Below are positions 35,461 through 46,368 of a stretch of 64,000 bases of DNA, piece by piece (the stretch's first letter is position 1; each line of letters opens with the position of its first letter). The position numbers were made by a program, and so were the translations under genes. The DNA lies in assembly GCA_013396525.1 (NCBI GenBank), contig VWYX01001285.1:124001-188000 (forward strand), written 5' to 3'. The notes beneath the pieces were generated by a model that ran no database searches, was not told the origin of the DNA, and saw nothing but the letters and a program-made list of their open reading frames with translations. Source of the DNA: Chaetorhynchus papuensis (taxonomy: Eukaryota > Chordata > Aves > Passeriformes > Rhipiduridae).

Positions 35461-36113
35461 GCAGGGCCTTCAGGCAGAGTTGCATACTCAGGTCAATACT
35501 GTATAACATCTTTAATAAATACCCAGATGGTGGGATGGATTGTACGTATAGCATGTTTGTGAGTGATACCAAACTGGAGGACATGGCTAGAGAGCAGGGC
35601 TGCTATTCAGAAGGACCTCTGTATCCTGGATGAATGAGCTGATGGGGACCTCATGAAGTTTAACTAGGGCAAATGCAAAGTCCTGTGCCAGGAATGGAAT
35701 AATTTCATGCAATAGGACAGGCTAGAAGCCAGATGGGTAAAAAGCAGCTCTGCATAAAAAGATTGGGAGATACTGTTGGAGTGTGTTTGAGTTGAATGCG
35801 AGCTGGCAGCATGCCCTTATCTTTTATTGAAGGTGCAGAGCAATAGGGCAAGAGGCAATGGGACTAAGTTAGAAAACAGAAATTCCACTAGGTATCAGAA
35901 ACAACTTTGTTACCATGAGGGCAGTCCAATATTGGAACAATGGCCCTGAGAGGTTGTAGAATCTCCATCCTTAGAAACTTTTGAAGCATTTAAATCTGGG
36001 CTGGAAAAAGCCCTGAGCAACCTGATTTAATTGGCCCTGCTCTGAGCAGGGTCTTGACCAAGGTGGCCTCCAGAGATCTCTGCCAACATGAATGATTCTG
36101 TGTTTCTATGCAT
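35461..36113 (+). mobile_element. CR1 LINE, 3' part, moderately diverged
   Basis: This segment covers the end of CR1 ORF2 and the 3' UTR in degraded form: 'gtgataccaaactggagg', 'cctcatgaagtttaac', 'ggcaatgggactaagtta', 'agaggttgtagaatctccat', 'gagcaacctgatttaat', 'aaggtggcctccagagatct'. It carries many stops and indels. The 5' boundary is approximate. Confidence 0.88.
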
Positions 36114-36159
36114 CTGGTTGTTACAATTGAACCAGAAGAAGGCGAGGAGTAAGGTGGGG

Positions 36160-36652
36160 AACAGAAGAAGGATGTGGACCTGTTGGAGTGAGTCCAGAGG
36201 AGTGCCATGGAATGATCAGATGGCTGGAGCACTACTCCTATGAAGAAAGGCTGAGAGAGAGTTTGGGTTCTTTGACCTGGAGAAGAAAAGGCTCCAGGGA
36301 GACTTTATAGCAGCCTTCCAGTACCTAAGGAAGGCCTGCAAGAAAGCTGGAGAGGAACTTTTTATATAGGCATTTATTGGACAAGGGGAAAAGGCTTTAA
36401 AATGAGAAGAGGTAGATTTAGGTTAGATTAGATATTAGGAAGAAATTCTTTACTGTGAAGATGGTGAGGCACTGGAACAGGTTGCCCAGAGCAGCTGTGG
36501 CTGCCCCCTCCCTGGAAGTGTTCAAGACCATTGGATGGGACTTTCAGCAACCTGGTCTAGTGGAAGGTGTCCCTGCCCATGGCAGAGGGGCTGGAACTGG
36601 ATGATTTTTTAAGGTTCCTTCCAAAACAAACCATTCTATGGTTCCATGATTC
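36160..36652 (+). mobile_element. Second CR1 LINE 3' copy in tandem with the first
   Basis: It starts inside ORF2 ('gagtccagaggagtgccatg', 'atgaagaaaggctgagagag', 'gacctggagaagaaaaggct', 'cagcagccttccagtacct'-type sequence). It continues through 'gcactggaacaggttgccca', 'gcaacctggtctagtggaag' and the end 'ccattctatggttccatgat'. It is a different, better preserved subfamily than the copy just upstream, so this is two insertions rather than one long element. Confidence 0.93.
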
Positions 36653-37324
36653 CCAGAAGACAGCAATTTCTATCAAAGAAGCCTGCTTGTGAGTTCCAGC
36701 TAAGAACAGATTAACTACCATAAATTATTTTCTGAAGTGCTTAGGATTCAGTACAGAATTAGTTTCAAAGAAATCTGGTTTTGCCATTTGAAACAACCGT
36801 GCACTGTATACCTATAGCCCTTTAGCAGCACAATTGAAGTCTATAAACTTCAATTCTGTTTTCATTCCAATTTTAGTATTTATTAGTCTCATGTATTCCT
36901 GGATACAGTTGCAAACCCAGTAAACAACTTCCATTTAATTTTCCACATTCCAATAAAAAAGTAAAACATTCTAGTTCATTCTGTCACTTTTTTCCTACAG
37001 CTATATGCAACTTTCCCAGGTTATTTTCATGAAATTGGCAAGTTACACGTGTCCAGCTGATGAAGAATTTATTTTGCATCTTTTTAAAAATTGTACCAGA
37101 GTTTTGATTAATTTATCATGTAGGAATACCAGCATAGGAATACTTGCAGAGGAATACCTATTTTGTCTGCTCTCTCAGGTTTATTGAGATATTCATGGAG
37201 TTGGAATCATGAGGCATTATTAGGTTGCCTTTTCTTACTTTCTGTGCATCACAACCATCCAGTGTGCTCATTGCTTAGTTTCTCAAAACAAAACAGGGAG
37301 GTGCCTTGACTACAGCAAGTACGG

Positions 37325-37440
37325 TCATATGTGTGTTTTTCAGTTGCACTCACACCCACGTACACACAAAGAATTATGTGTATAGTCATACATATATATA
37401 CACACACGCCCATTTATACTCTTCATACACATATATGGAG
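37325..37440. repeat. TG/CA and TA-rich simple repeat tract
   Basis: Interrupted 'cacacccacgtacacacaaa', 'tacatatatatacacacacg' and 'cacatatatgg' form a patchy alternating purine-pyrimidine tract. Confidence 0.75.
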
Positions 37441-39685
37441 TAAGGTATCCTGGATCCAATAATAACGAAATAAAAGAAAAAATTTACAGGCTTAGGTTCT
37501 CAACTATGCCACAGATTTTCCTTTTAATAACATACAGACTGAGACTGTGCTAGCTCTTAGAATATAATGGGATTTCTACTCCTATGAATAATGCAGAATA
37601 GATGCTAGAGGACTTCAAACTTTAACACAAGTTAGCGTCATCATTTGGCAGGTGAGATATTTCCCACAGGTCACACAATTCTACATATTTATTCCTACTG
37701 ATTTCACTAATCTCTGCTCTGGAAAGCCAAGCTCCTCTACTAGAGCGTCTCCTCCCATCTGATGCAGATAACTCCGGCAATAAGCCTCTAGTGACTGGAA
37801 CAGATGTTGCTGTTTATTTAATTTATTTCTTTTACTAATACACAGCTGCCGCGGCCAACAAATAAAAACCACTGAATTCCATCAGGATTGTGATTTCCAG
37901 TGACTACATCTTAAAGGACAGAGTCCATAAAACTGATATTTTTTTAAAACAAGGGTGTCAAGCTGGAACTTAAATAATTATTATGATAAGGAATCTAAAG
38001 GTGCTAGTATCTGGCAGCTTACATTCTAAATATATGAGTTCTTCGTTGTGAAACTGATTTCTCAGAGACAACTGTATACAACTGATGCCCTACATTTAGG
38101 CCACATTTCTTGGACTGTAATGGTCCAAGTTCAAAATTAATAACATTTTAATATATTATCCAAATTATTTAGGATAGTAACTATGCATTGTTTTCTTTTC
38201 ATTTGTATTGGTAAATGGCAACAAATACGCAGGTTTCCCTTAATGCAAGTAAAATACTACAGAATCTCATTTTGGGGAGAGAAATATAAGGAGAAATAGC
38301 AAAGGGGAAAAAAATCAACAGAAATACCAAAAAAAGGCAGCTGAAAGACAAATTCCCTTGAATTATAATTCTGACTATTTCTGGTTCTCTATTTTGCCTT
38401 CAGCAAGACAGTTAATGGCCAGATTTCCAACAGTGGTGGCAGTGCCTGACTTCCAGGTGCTGGAGTGAGACTCACGCCTGAGTTACGTGTCCTTCACGGA
38501 GTGCGTGGGGAGAACCAAGGCCCAACCCAGGCCATCCAACAAGTGCCCTGAGCAGGGAGCTGCGCTGGGCCAGCTAAAGGGCTGTGTCATATAGAACAGT
38601 GTAACTGCAATTCTGTACTCCCTGGACATTCAGGGTATGAATTAGGGCTGCAAATGAAGATTTTTTTTTTTTTATTTAGAAAGCACCCAGAGCCTAGAAA
38701 CTGCTCTTAAAAAGAACAGAAGGCAGCTTTCTTCAGAACATATCTGCTGAGGAGCTGCTGTTGGCTCTAGATATAGTACATTAGTAGATCATTTGCCTGC
38801 AATTTAAAAGATCAGGACTTAATTTTAACTCAGCCAAAAAAATTAAAACTCACCTTCCCTTCCTTGCACCAATATTTCTTATCCATCAATTTATGCCAAG
38901 TGGGAAATTAGGGAGTCTTTTGGAGCTGGAGTACTACGCTGCAAAGAACACAAGCCCGGAAGAGCAAGCAAAGGGAGGATGATTGTATCAGCTGGCAGCT
39001 GGGAACTAACTCTCAAAGGGTGAGAAAGAGACTTGGAGCTTGGTCTTTGAATTTTATCCAATGATTTTAAAATGCAAAGGGTTATAAGTGCTTCTCACAT
39101 GCTAGATGCTTTTGAAAAAATCCTAACAGGATTTTATTCCAAATAATTTAGACACCTATCAATGCAGATATCTGACCCCAAATTTCCAACAGCCATTGAC
39201 CTCTAATTCAGCAAACTGATGAGAATTTCAGTAAAACTTCCTATTGAATACCTTGCAAAACAAGGAGGGACCTTAAAACATGGGGCTTTATGTCTATGAT
39301 TTGGCTGGTAGTCATACTGTAGGTTTTGTCTCTCTCCAGCTGTCTACTCTGAAAGTCTGAAGTGTCTAATCGCACACAAAGATAGGTGCTCAGCTTTTTG
39401 CTTGAACTAAGTATTTATTTGGCATAAATCAAATTATTGGCAAAAAGTTAAAAACAATTTTTCAAAAGATTAAGTAAAAACTTCTATAAATTAAGTACTT
39501 TATACTTTAACAGCCACCCACAAACTCTGAAGAGAAGTTAAGCTACAATGCAAAACATTAAAACCAATTCAGTTTCCAGGAAATAAACTTTTATTTTCTG
39601 TACATCCTATGCAAGAAATGCAAAGCAAAGCTTTCTTCCTTGGCAAGTCTTACTTCTGTCTTTTATTTTCTCTGTAGAAAGTAAC

Positions 39686-39721
39686 AGCTACTTGGCTATG
39701 CATAGCTACTTGGCTATGCAA
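39686..39721. repeat. 18-bp tandem duplication
   Basis: agctacttggctatgcat (39,686-39,703) is followed at once by a second copy differing only at the last base. Confidence 0.93.
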
Positions 39722-42700
39722 AGTATCTGAAAATGGTGAAGAATAACTTTATTCCAGACCAAAGCAAGGAACAAAAAAAAGTCCTTGCAGAGAAACAAAA
39801 CATTACTAACAATTACTCTCTGATTTTTAGATTTTTTTTGCCTTGCAGCTGAATGGTTCATCTCCTGTCTAGACTTGGCCTATTCATAGAGAAAATCAGC
39901 ATTCATATACTCACACAAGAATGCTACGTAATAATATTTCATTGTATTTCAAGTAATATAAGAGAGACATGCCAGCTTATATGAAATTCCATTGCCTGTT
40001 TGCCTCTGCATCTTCCCAGGCATGCAGCTGGACAGTCATTGTATTCAGAGAGCAGGGGCTTGTACAGTATGACATTTTGTTTTTCCTTACCTCAGTTTCC
40101 AGCAGACAAAAATAGCTCAGGAAAAAAAAACCAACCAAAAATCCAGTATGTCTGATTTCACATTTGGTAGATGGGCTTTATGTAACCTGGACTGGGGGAT
40201 TTTCTCATATCACAGGTAACCTGTTCCCCATTGTCAGTAGCTCAGTGATTAGAGTCTACCAAATGGGTGGTCTATCAGGAGGACAAAGTAGAAGGTTTTA
40301 TGCAAGCAGGGAGAGGTGTGACTTTGGAAGGGCAATATGATGGTGAAAACTAAGGGAGATGTTATGGAAACAGAGAATACTGTGTAGGTATTAATAAGCA
40401 AGTGCTTCTCTAGGGAATTTTCATAGACTGCATTGTAATTAGCTAGGAGGAGGCCTTGTATTTGACCCAGTGTGCAGCACTGCTGTTGTGGTCTACTAAA
40501 ATTTTCTCTGCTGGTGAACTGTCAACATTTTTTTTTTTTTACAAATCTGAGAAAATTAAATTATTAAATTCAGGTTTTCAGGGATGACTTTTGAGGGGGT
40601 AGTGTTAGAAAACATGGATGTTTTCCACAATTGACTATGATGTGATACAAATGATTATAGAAGAGTAGCTTTGGCTCTATTTGCTCAAATAACATGTTTG
40701 CTATAATCACAGTTTTTATAACCAGAAGAGCAGAGTAATGCTGATAACCTAATTTTCACTAGGAAATGTATTATGTACTTCTTGGCCAAATCTCCCACTG
40801 GACCTTGGAGTACAACTTGTAATTATAAAAGGAGGATTGAGCCTTTATATGTCTTCTGCTACTCAGCCTCCAGGGATATATTTTTGTTAAATATCCTCCA
40901 GCTGTATTCTTAAGGTAAGGGATTTGCCATGGTCCAGACATAAATCTTCTCTGGCAATGATGGTTTAGCAAATCTGAAAGAAATCTGTAAGAGACAAAAA
41001 AATTTTCTATCCTGCGAAACCAGCAGCCTGTGGAGATGGAAGGAGGTCTTGTCTTGTTTCTGCCAGAAGGAAAGATCTTTTTCTAAGTTGTCAGTTGCTT
41101 TCCTCCTCCCCAGAGACACAGGTTGAAGGATTTAAAGCCCAAGTCCAGGGTTCAGCTCTGTGTCTTTAAAGCACAAAGAGAAAAGGCGAGCACCTAAAGA
41201 GAACATAGGTGAGTTCTCAGATAATGCAGTGGCAATATTATATTCATCTGCTTTGGGCACATAATCTCAAACAACAAAAAAAAAACCCTCACAAGCAATA
41301 GAATAGAGCACAATTGTTTCTAGATGCCTATCTGTTAAAAGCTGTTTTTTGAATCATACTTTCAGCTTCATATATTCTCTACGCTCATTTATGGTGCAGT
41401 TCATTCTTGCCCTCATGCTGCTCCCTCTCTTGTGCCAGAGTAAGGATTTATGCAGTGGCAGGTGAAGCAGATCAAAAAACTGATCCATGTTAAATTTAAG
41501 CACAAAAAAGGGGGGGGTTAATTTTAATCTGGATCGTGGAACTGATCTCATTTATTAAACAGCTGCATAGAGCAGGGAAGATGGAAATGTAGGGAGGAAC
41601 AGAATGGGTGGAGGAAGGCAAGATTACTTCTTTTGATAGCAGTGCTGACCTGTGACATTTTACAGGGCATGAGAAATTACAGACTGTGAGAGGACTGACT
41701 TTTGGAGCTCAGTGAATTAACTTATTCTCAAAATTACTGTCAGGCCCTTACAATGTATCATAGATAACCAAATCTGGTTTTAAAGAGGAAAAATAATTTT
41801 ATTAAAGGGGCAGTGAACTTATTTTGGTTTGTCTCATAAATCACTAACTTATAATAGTCACAGGTAAGTCCTTTCAACTAAATCCCGTTATATAACTTTT
41901 TAAACAATTTTTCTTTTATTTAAAGAGTTGTATTGAAACAGGTAAATCAATACATACCAATTAAGATAGTTTACGAAATCTTTACCATTTTTTCTGTTCA
42001 TCAAAGTACAAACACTTAAAGATAATGCAGTAATTTCCAATCTATATACATATTTGTATTAGTTACCAGTCTAGACAGGTGTCTGGATTCTATCCATGTA
42101 AATGCAACATTTATCTTTCCTGTACTAATGATTTTAGAATGTACTACATTGCAAATTGGGTGTTGCAGAAAAATATCTGCAAAACTATATCTCAAAAAAA
42201 GCTTGGGGACATCTTTGAACATTAAGGGATGATGTGGCTTATACCATTCAGATGAAATATGATTTAGGCAGAAGTAACCAAAGGTTTTTCATAGGCATTT
42301 AGAGTGCTTTCCTTTCTTAGCATGAAGGTTTTAAGGTATGTGTAGAGAAAATTCTGAAGTAGCTTTCTGAAGATTTAAAGCAAACTTTCTTTTTTCTTGT
42401 TGCTCAGAGAGAATAAGGAAGAATGGCTGTAGCAAAGCATATAACAGGACTTGGAAAATGCCTGTATTTCTCTTTGTTCTTAAATGGGAAATGTTTATCT
42501 TCTAACACCTTTCCTGGAAATCAGATCTCTTGCTAAGAAGCAAATGTGGTATAGGTTTATTTTACTGAGGTGGTATCTAGATCACATCTAAGAAAAATCT
42601 GTGTTAAATGGGGCAGTTCAGGGGTCACTTAATTTACAGTGAGCATTCTGGTTTGTTGACAGTAACTTGGGTTTCTTTTAATGAAACTATTTCTATCTTA

Positions 42701-44463
42701 GGGATTTTCTCTTTGTAGTACACCTGTGACTTGGAGAGTGTAATTCAATTCATTGCATGAAGCATACTTCTTTATGGACAAATGGATAAAATATGTAACA
42801 TGAAAAAATTGCAAAGAAATCTACAGTAAAAGAACTCTTCTAAACGCTGCCTGGTTTACCCATGGAGATACACTTGGACATTTTTATCTGCGACAGTAAA
42901 TATCTTTCTGATGCTGCAGGCATGCCCTGGGTCACAGAAAGCAGAAATTTTCTGGAATTTCATTAGAAAGCCTGAGCTTTCTGTGGAGTAAAACTGGTGA
43001 CCAAAAGTATGAGCATACATGTTGTTGTGTTCTCTGCTGTAAATACAAAGTTAGTTGTAATTATTAGCAACTTCACTAGAGGTACTGCACAATTGTACCA
43101 ATGACACAACATTCAAGACCGGCAAGTGCTGGTCATGAAATCTCATGTTACCTTTACAACTTGCAATTATGCTGTCAGTCAGTTGTGTTTGGGTTCAAGT
43201 GTTATGCCTCTAACTCTTACACTTGGGTGAAATATTTCTCAGTAGCTAAGAATGCCTTCAGAACAAAGAGGGTGAGTAGGAGGATTAGTGTGAACTTGTG
43301 ATAAGCCATCTTTACACTTCCATCTTGTCTAACTCTGTGTGATAGAACAGCTTATCAAATGATTAAGAGATAGGGATGTAAAAGGACAGCTATCTTGGAT
43401 TCAACCCAATTATCACAGCAAAAATAATTATGGAGTGCTTTTAAAATGCTTAGAGCAGCAATAGAAAGAAGTGAAATAGATTCTATCGGCATCCGTAACA
43501 GGCACTGCTTCAGAAGCTCACTCCTTAATGATCTGCTTATGAGGAGAGGTTTCACACAAAGGGCATCTTTCATCTGTGTGCTGGCTGATGGCTCCTGTGC
43601 TGCTGAGACCAAACAATTTAAACACAAGTGTCCTCTCATGTTCTCCTAAGTCATCTGGACAATATTACCAAATTCCTAAGCTGGCTCCTGCTCTGCCGTC
43701 CTAGACAGCAGCCAAATGCCATCCATCTCTGCACCCAGGCTCAATAGCAGCACTTGGAAGTTGCTTCCTGAATTTATGTAAAGAAATACCAGATGTAACA
43801 TTGGAAAACAGCTCTCCAAAGAGAGACATGCATGCTAAGACATCTAGGCAATAGATTCTGGATTCAGACTGTGAGGGGGATGATGTTAGTAGCTCTGCTG
43901 AGCACCGAGCACTTCTGCCATAGCATTTGCAATAAAGAATTATATGGCCTTAATATTTCATCTTACAGTTTCAAAACCAATAAACAACAGCATGTGAGGG
44001 AGGAATTATAGTATCTGGAAATGGCAGTACTCCCTGCTCTTTAAAGTTTAGATTTAGTTTCAATGTGTGCCAAAATATAGTACAAGAACCAATGATTCTT
44101 CCAGTCTTCCTAAGTGGAGGAGTGAAGGAAGCTCAGTTATGTTAGATGAGTTTTATTTCTTTGTGGGTTTTTGGAGGATGGTTTCATCCTGGGTTGGGAA
44201 ATCTTAACTCTGGCATACCTAGGTGTGTGTTAGTTTGTGTGAGTCTAGTTAGTTAGAAATCTCAGTAAATTACCCTTTAATTACATAGAGTTTTGGAAAG
44301 AATGCTTCCTGAGCTCAGAGACAACACTGTTACACTTGGTAGGTTATACTATACATTTCTTTAAATGAGCTGTTACCCTAATAGGCCTATCTATTCCTAT
44401 TTAGAGTCTTTAGTGAAACCATAATCAGAACCCTAACAGTCTAATTAATTTATCTGAAGCCTT

Positions 44464-44479
44464 AAAAAAAAAAAAAAAA
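44464..44479. repeat. Poly(A) tract followed by GAAA repeats
   Basis: About 16 A residues then 'gaaagaaaa'. It could be a retroposon tail but has no recognisable body attached. Confidence 0.8.
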
Positions 44480-44576
44480 GAAAGAAAATATAGTGGCATA
44501 TTGAACTGTGCTTAACTATTCACCACAGCAGTCTATCACAGTTGCAGTGAGGTGTTTAAAAATAAGAACTATATAG

Positions 44577-44902
44577 TATCACAGTATCACAGAAAGGTTT
44601 GGGTTGGAAGAGACCTTAAAGATTATCCAGTTCCAACTCCTTGTCATGGGTAGGGATGCCACCCACTAGACCAGGTTGATCAAAGCCACATCCAACCTAG
44701 CTTTGAACACTTCCAGGGATGGAACATCCAGAGCTTCTCAGAGCAGACTATTGCAGTGCCTTATCACCCTCTGTACGTGGAATTTTCCCATACTTCTAAT
44801 CTAAAGCTCTCTTCTTTTAGTTTAAAACCATTACCGCTTGTCCTATCACTATCTGCCCATACAAAAGGTCCCTCTCCCTCTTTTTTATGAGCCTCCTTCA
44901 AG
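44577..44902 (-). mobile_element. CR1 LINE 3' end (first of a stacked set)
   Basis: The plus strand shows the reverse-complement CR1 pattern from the very end: 'tatcacagaaaggtttgggt', 'gaagagaccttaaagattat', 'ctttgaacacttccagggat', 'ttaaaaccattaccgcttgt', 'gagcctccttcaagta'. It ends exactly where a second CR1 3' end starts. Confidence 0.94.
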
Positions 44903-45293
44903 TATCACAGAACTGTTAGGGTTGGAAGGGGTCTCTGGAGATCATCTAGTCCAACCCCCCCTGCCAAGGCAGGTTCACCTCCAGCAGATGGCACAGGAAC
45001 TCCTGCCGATGGGTTTTGAAGGTCTTCAGAGATGGAGACTCCACGACCTCTGTTCCAGTACTCTGCCACCCTCAACATAAAGAAGTTCTTCCTCATGCTG
45101 AGGTGAAACTTCTTGTGTTTTAGTTTATGGCCGTTGCTCCTCGTCCTCTTGCTGCACACCACTAAAAAGAGTCTGGCACCATCCCCTTGGGACCTGCCTT
45201 TGACATATTTATATGCATTAATGAGATTTCCTCCCAGTCTTCTGTTCTCTGGACTAAACAGGCCCAGCTCCTGCCGTCTCTCCTCATGAGAGA
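44903..45293 (-). mobile_element. CR1 LINE 3' end with open ORF2 C-terminal frame (stacked)
   Basis: It is the same subfamily as 17,466-17,740 and 24,163-24,382. Read on the minus strand it encodes ISHEERRQELGLF, then RLGGNLINAYKYVKG, then MRKNFFMLRVAEYWNR, i.e. the last part of the CR1 ORF2 polyprotein, in an open frame of 169 codons (44,905-45,414) that also runs into the adjoining fragment. The 3' UTR ('gaaggggtctctggagatca') faces left. Preserved frame and close similarity to sister copies suggest a comparatively recent insertion. Confidence 0.93.
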
Positions 45294-45428
45294 TGTTCCC
45301 AAGTACCGGCAGGCCACAGTAAGGTCTCCCCAGTGCCTTCCCTTCTCCAGCCTGAACAACCTCAGCTGTCTCAGCCTCTCTTTCAGAGGAAAGGTGCTCC
45401 AGCCCACTGATCACCTTGCAGCTTGTAT
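45294..45428 (-). mobile_element. Third CR1 fragment, fused head-to-tail to the previous one
   Basis: On the minus strand this encodes, in another frame, KERLRQLRLFRLEKGRHWGD and ends at about LGT. That is the same ORF2 segment that appears again just downstream as EERRQELGLFSPENRRL. The repeated segment shows that 45,294-45,428 is a separate truncated copy or an internal duplication. It ends about 130 bp before CpG island 2. Confidence 0.8.
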
Positions 45429-45667
45429 CATTAGGGAACTACCTCTAATTTTCATTTGTAAGATCCGGATAGATTTAAAATGGTACTTCTGGCTTGCGGG
45501 TTTTCCATGTAGGGAGGCAGAGATGCCAGGTAGCTTTCTTAATTGCAGGGTCATCGTTTCTAAAGTCGGGGTCTATTCCCCGCACCGTCTCTCGGCGGGC
45601 GCCCGCCCGGCAGGGGCCGCCTTGGGCCGGGCCTCACCCGGCAGGTCGCCGCTCCTCCCCGCCGCTC

Positions 45668-45674
45668 TGACTCA
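45668..45674. promoter_or_regulatory. AP-1 site (TGACTCA) in CpG island 2
   Basis: An exact TGACTCA consensus within the island, about 340 bp upstream of the first strong donor. It is a plausible Fos/Jun-family site by sequence only. Confidence 0.45.
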
Positions 45675-45877
45675 CGGCCCGGCCCCACTTGCACAAACTC
45701 GGCGGCCGGTGCCGAGCTGGGGCCGCCCGCTGTGAGGGAGCGGGGGGGTCGCGGGGCAAGATGCCCGCCCTGAGAGGACGGAGCCTTCGGGGCGGGCGGG
45801 TGTGAGGGCGCTCCCATCCGAGGGATTAACGGCGGCCCCGCTGTCCTGTCGCGGACGGCGATTTACCTGGGCGGCCA

Positions 45878-45927
45878 CCTCCCTCCCTCCTTTCCTCCCT
45901 CCCTCTTTCCTTTCTTTCTTCCTTCCC
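45878..45927 (+). repeat. Polypyrimidine (CCCT/CTTT) tract in CpG island 2
   Basis: An uninterrupted run of C and T about 48 bp long changes from CCCT-type to TTTC-type units. Its complement is all purine, so it can form triplex or nuclease-sensitive DNA. Such tracts are frequent just upstream of, or within, first exons of housekeeping genes. Confidence 0.85.
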
Positions 45928-46008
45928 GGAGCCGGTGGTTTCGGCGGAGAGGGAGTGAAGCCCGCCTGGCCCCTCCCCGGAGAAACTTTCCGCTACCGCC
46001 CGCGCCAG
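45928..46008 (+). other. Probable non-coding first exon of the rightward gene (5' end uncertain)
   Basis: The sequence ends at a good donor, CGCCAG then gtagggg (junction 46,008/46,009). It contains no ATG-initiated frame of note, so it would be 5' UTR. The transcription start cannot be read from sequence; it probably lies within or just downstream of the pyrimidine tract. An alternative, stronger donor (GAG then gtgaga) at 46,363/46,364 would give a longer or second first exon ending '...gcgagtgccgag'. A third, weaker donor (CAG then gtgggg) lies at 46,117. Alternative first exons are common in such islands. The coding start must lie further right, perhaps outside the window. The gene identity is unknown. 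Confidence 0.4.
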
Positions 46009-46362
46009 GTAGGGGCCGGTCCCGCCGGGGCGGGAGCTGTGAGGGGGCGGCGGTGGCTGGGACGGGCCCCGGACCGAGTTTCGGGGGTGTTGCGCCGCCG
46101 CTCGGCCTCCTCGGCAGGTGGGGCGGGCTGTCAGGCCGGTGTCCCCCCCGGCCGAGCAGCTGCCGTCTGCCGCAGGGCCGCCGTGGGCTGAGGGCAATAT
46201 ATAGGTCAGTGGAAGTAATGCTCCCCTAATCCCCTTTATCTTTTTGGCTCGGCTTTTCCGCTGCTGGTTTGTAGGGCGACCCTTGGGCAGCGTTGGTCGC
46301 AAACTTCTGGCAGAGAGAGGACCCGGGCTTCGCGCAGGGCTGTGTGAGCGGGCGAGTGCCGA

Positions 46363-46368
46363 GGTGAG
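46363..46368 (+). other. Alternative first-exon splice donor
   Basis: GAG followed by gtgaga at 46,364-46,369 is a near-consensus 5' splice site at the downstream edge of CpG island 2. Confidence 0.35.

Larger units (their letters stand above)
36653..44576. other. Intergenic DNA, no gene seen
   Basis: AT-rich with simple repeats and one 18-bp tandem duplication (39,686-39,721). A short GC-richer block at about 38,405-38,590 contrasts with its surroundings but shows no clear exon or element identity. All frames are short and without support. Confidence 0.5.

Noticed and set aside
45187..45735. 182-codon plus-strand frame
   Set aside because: It runs antisense through CR1 and then into CpG island 2. 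No conserved protein content.
45826..46302. 158-codon minus-strand frame and other frames in CpG island 2
   Set aside because: They are low-complexity frames from the polypyrimidine tract and the GC-rich island. The splice donors point to rightward non-coding exons instead.
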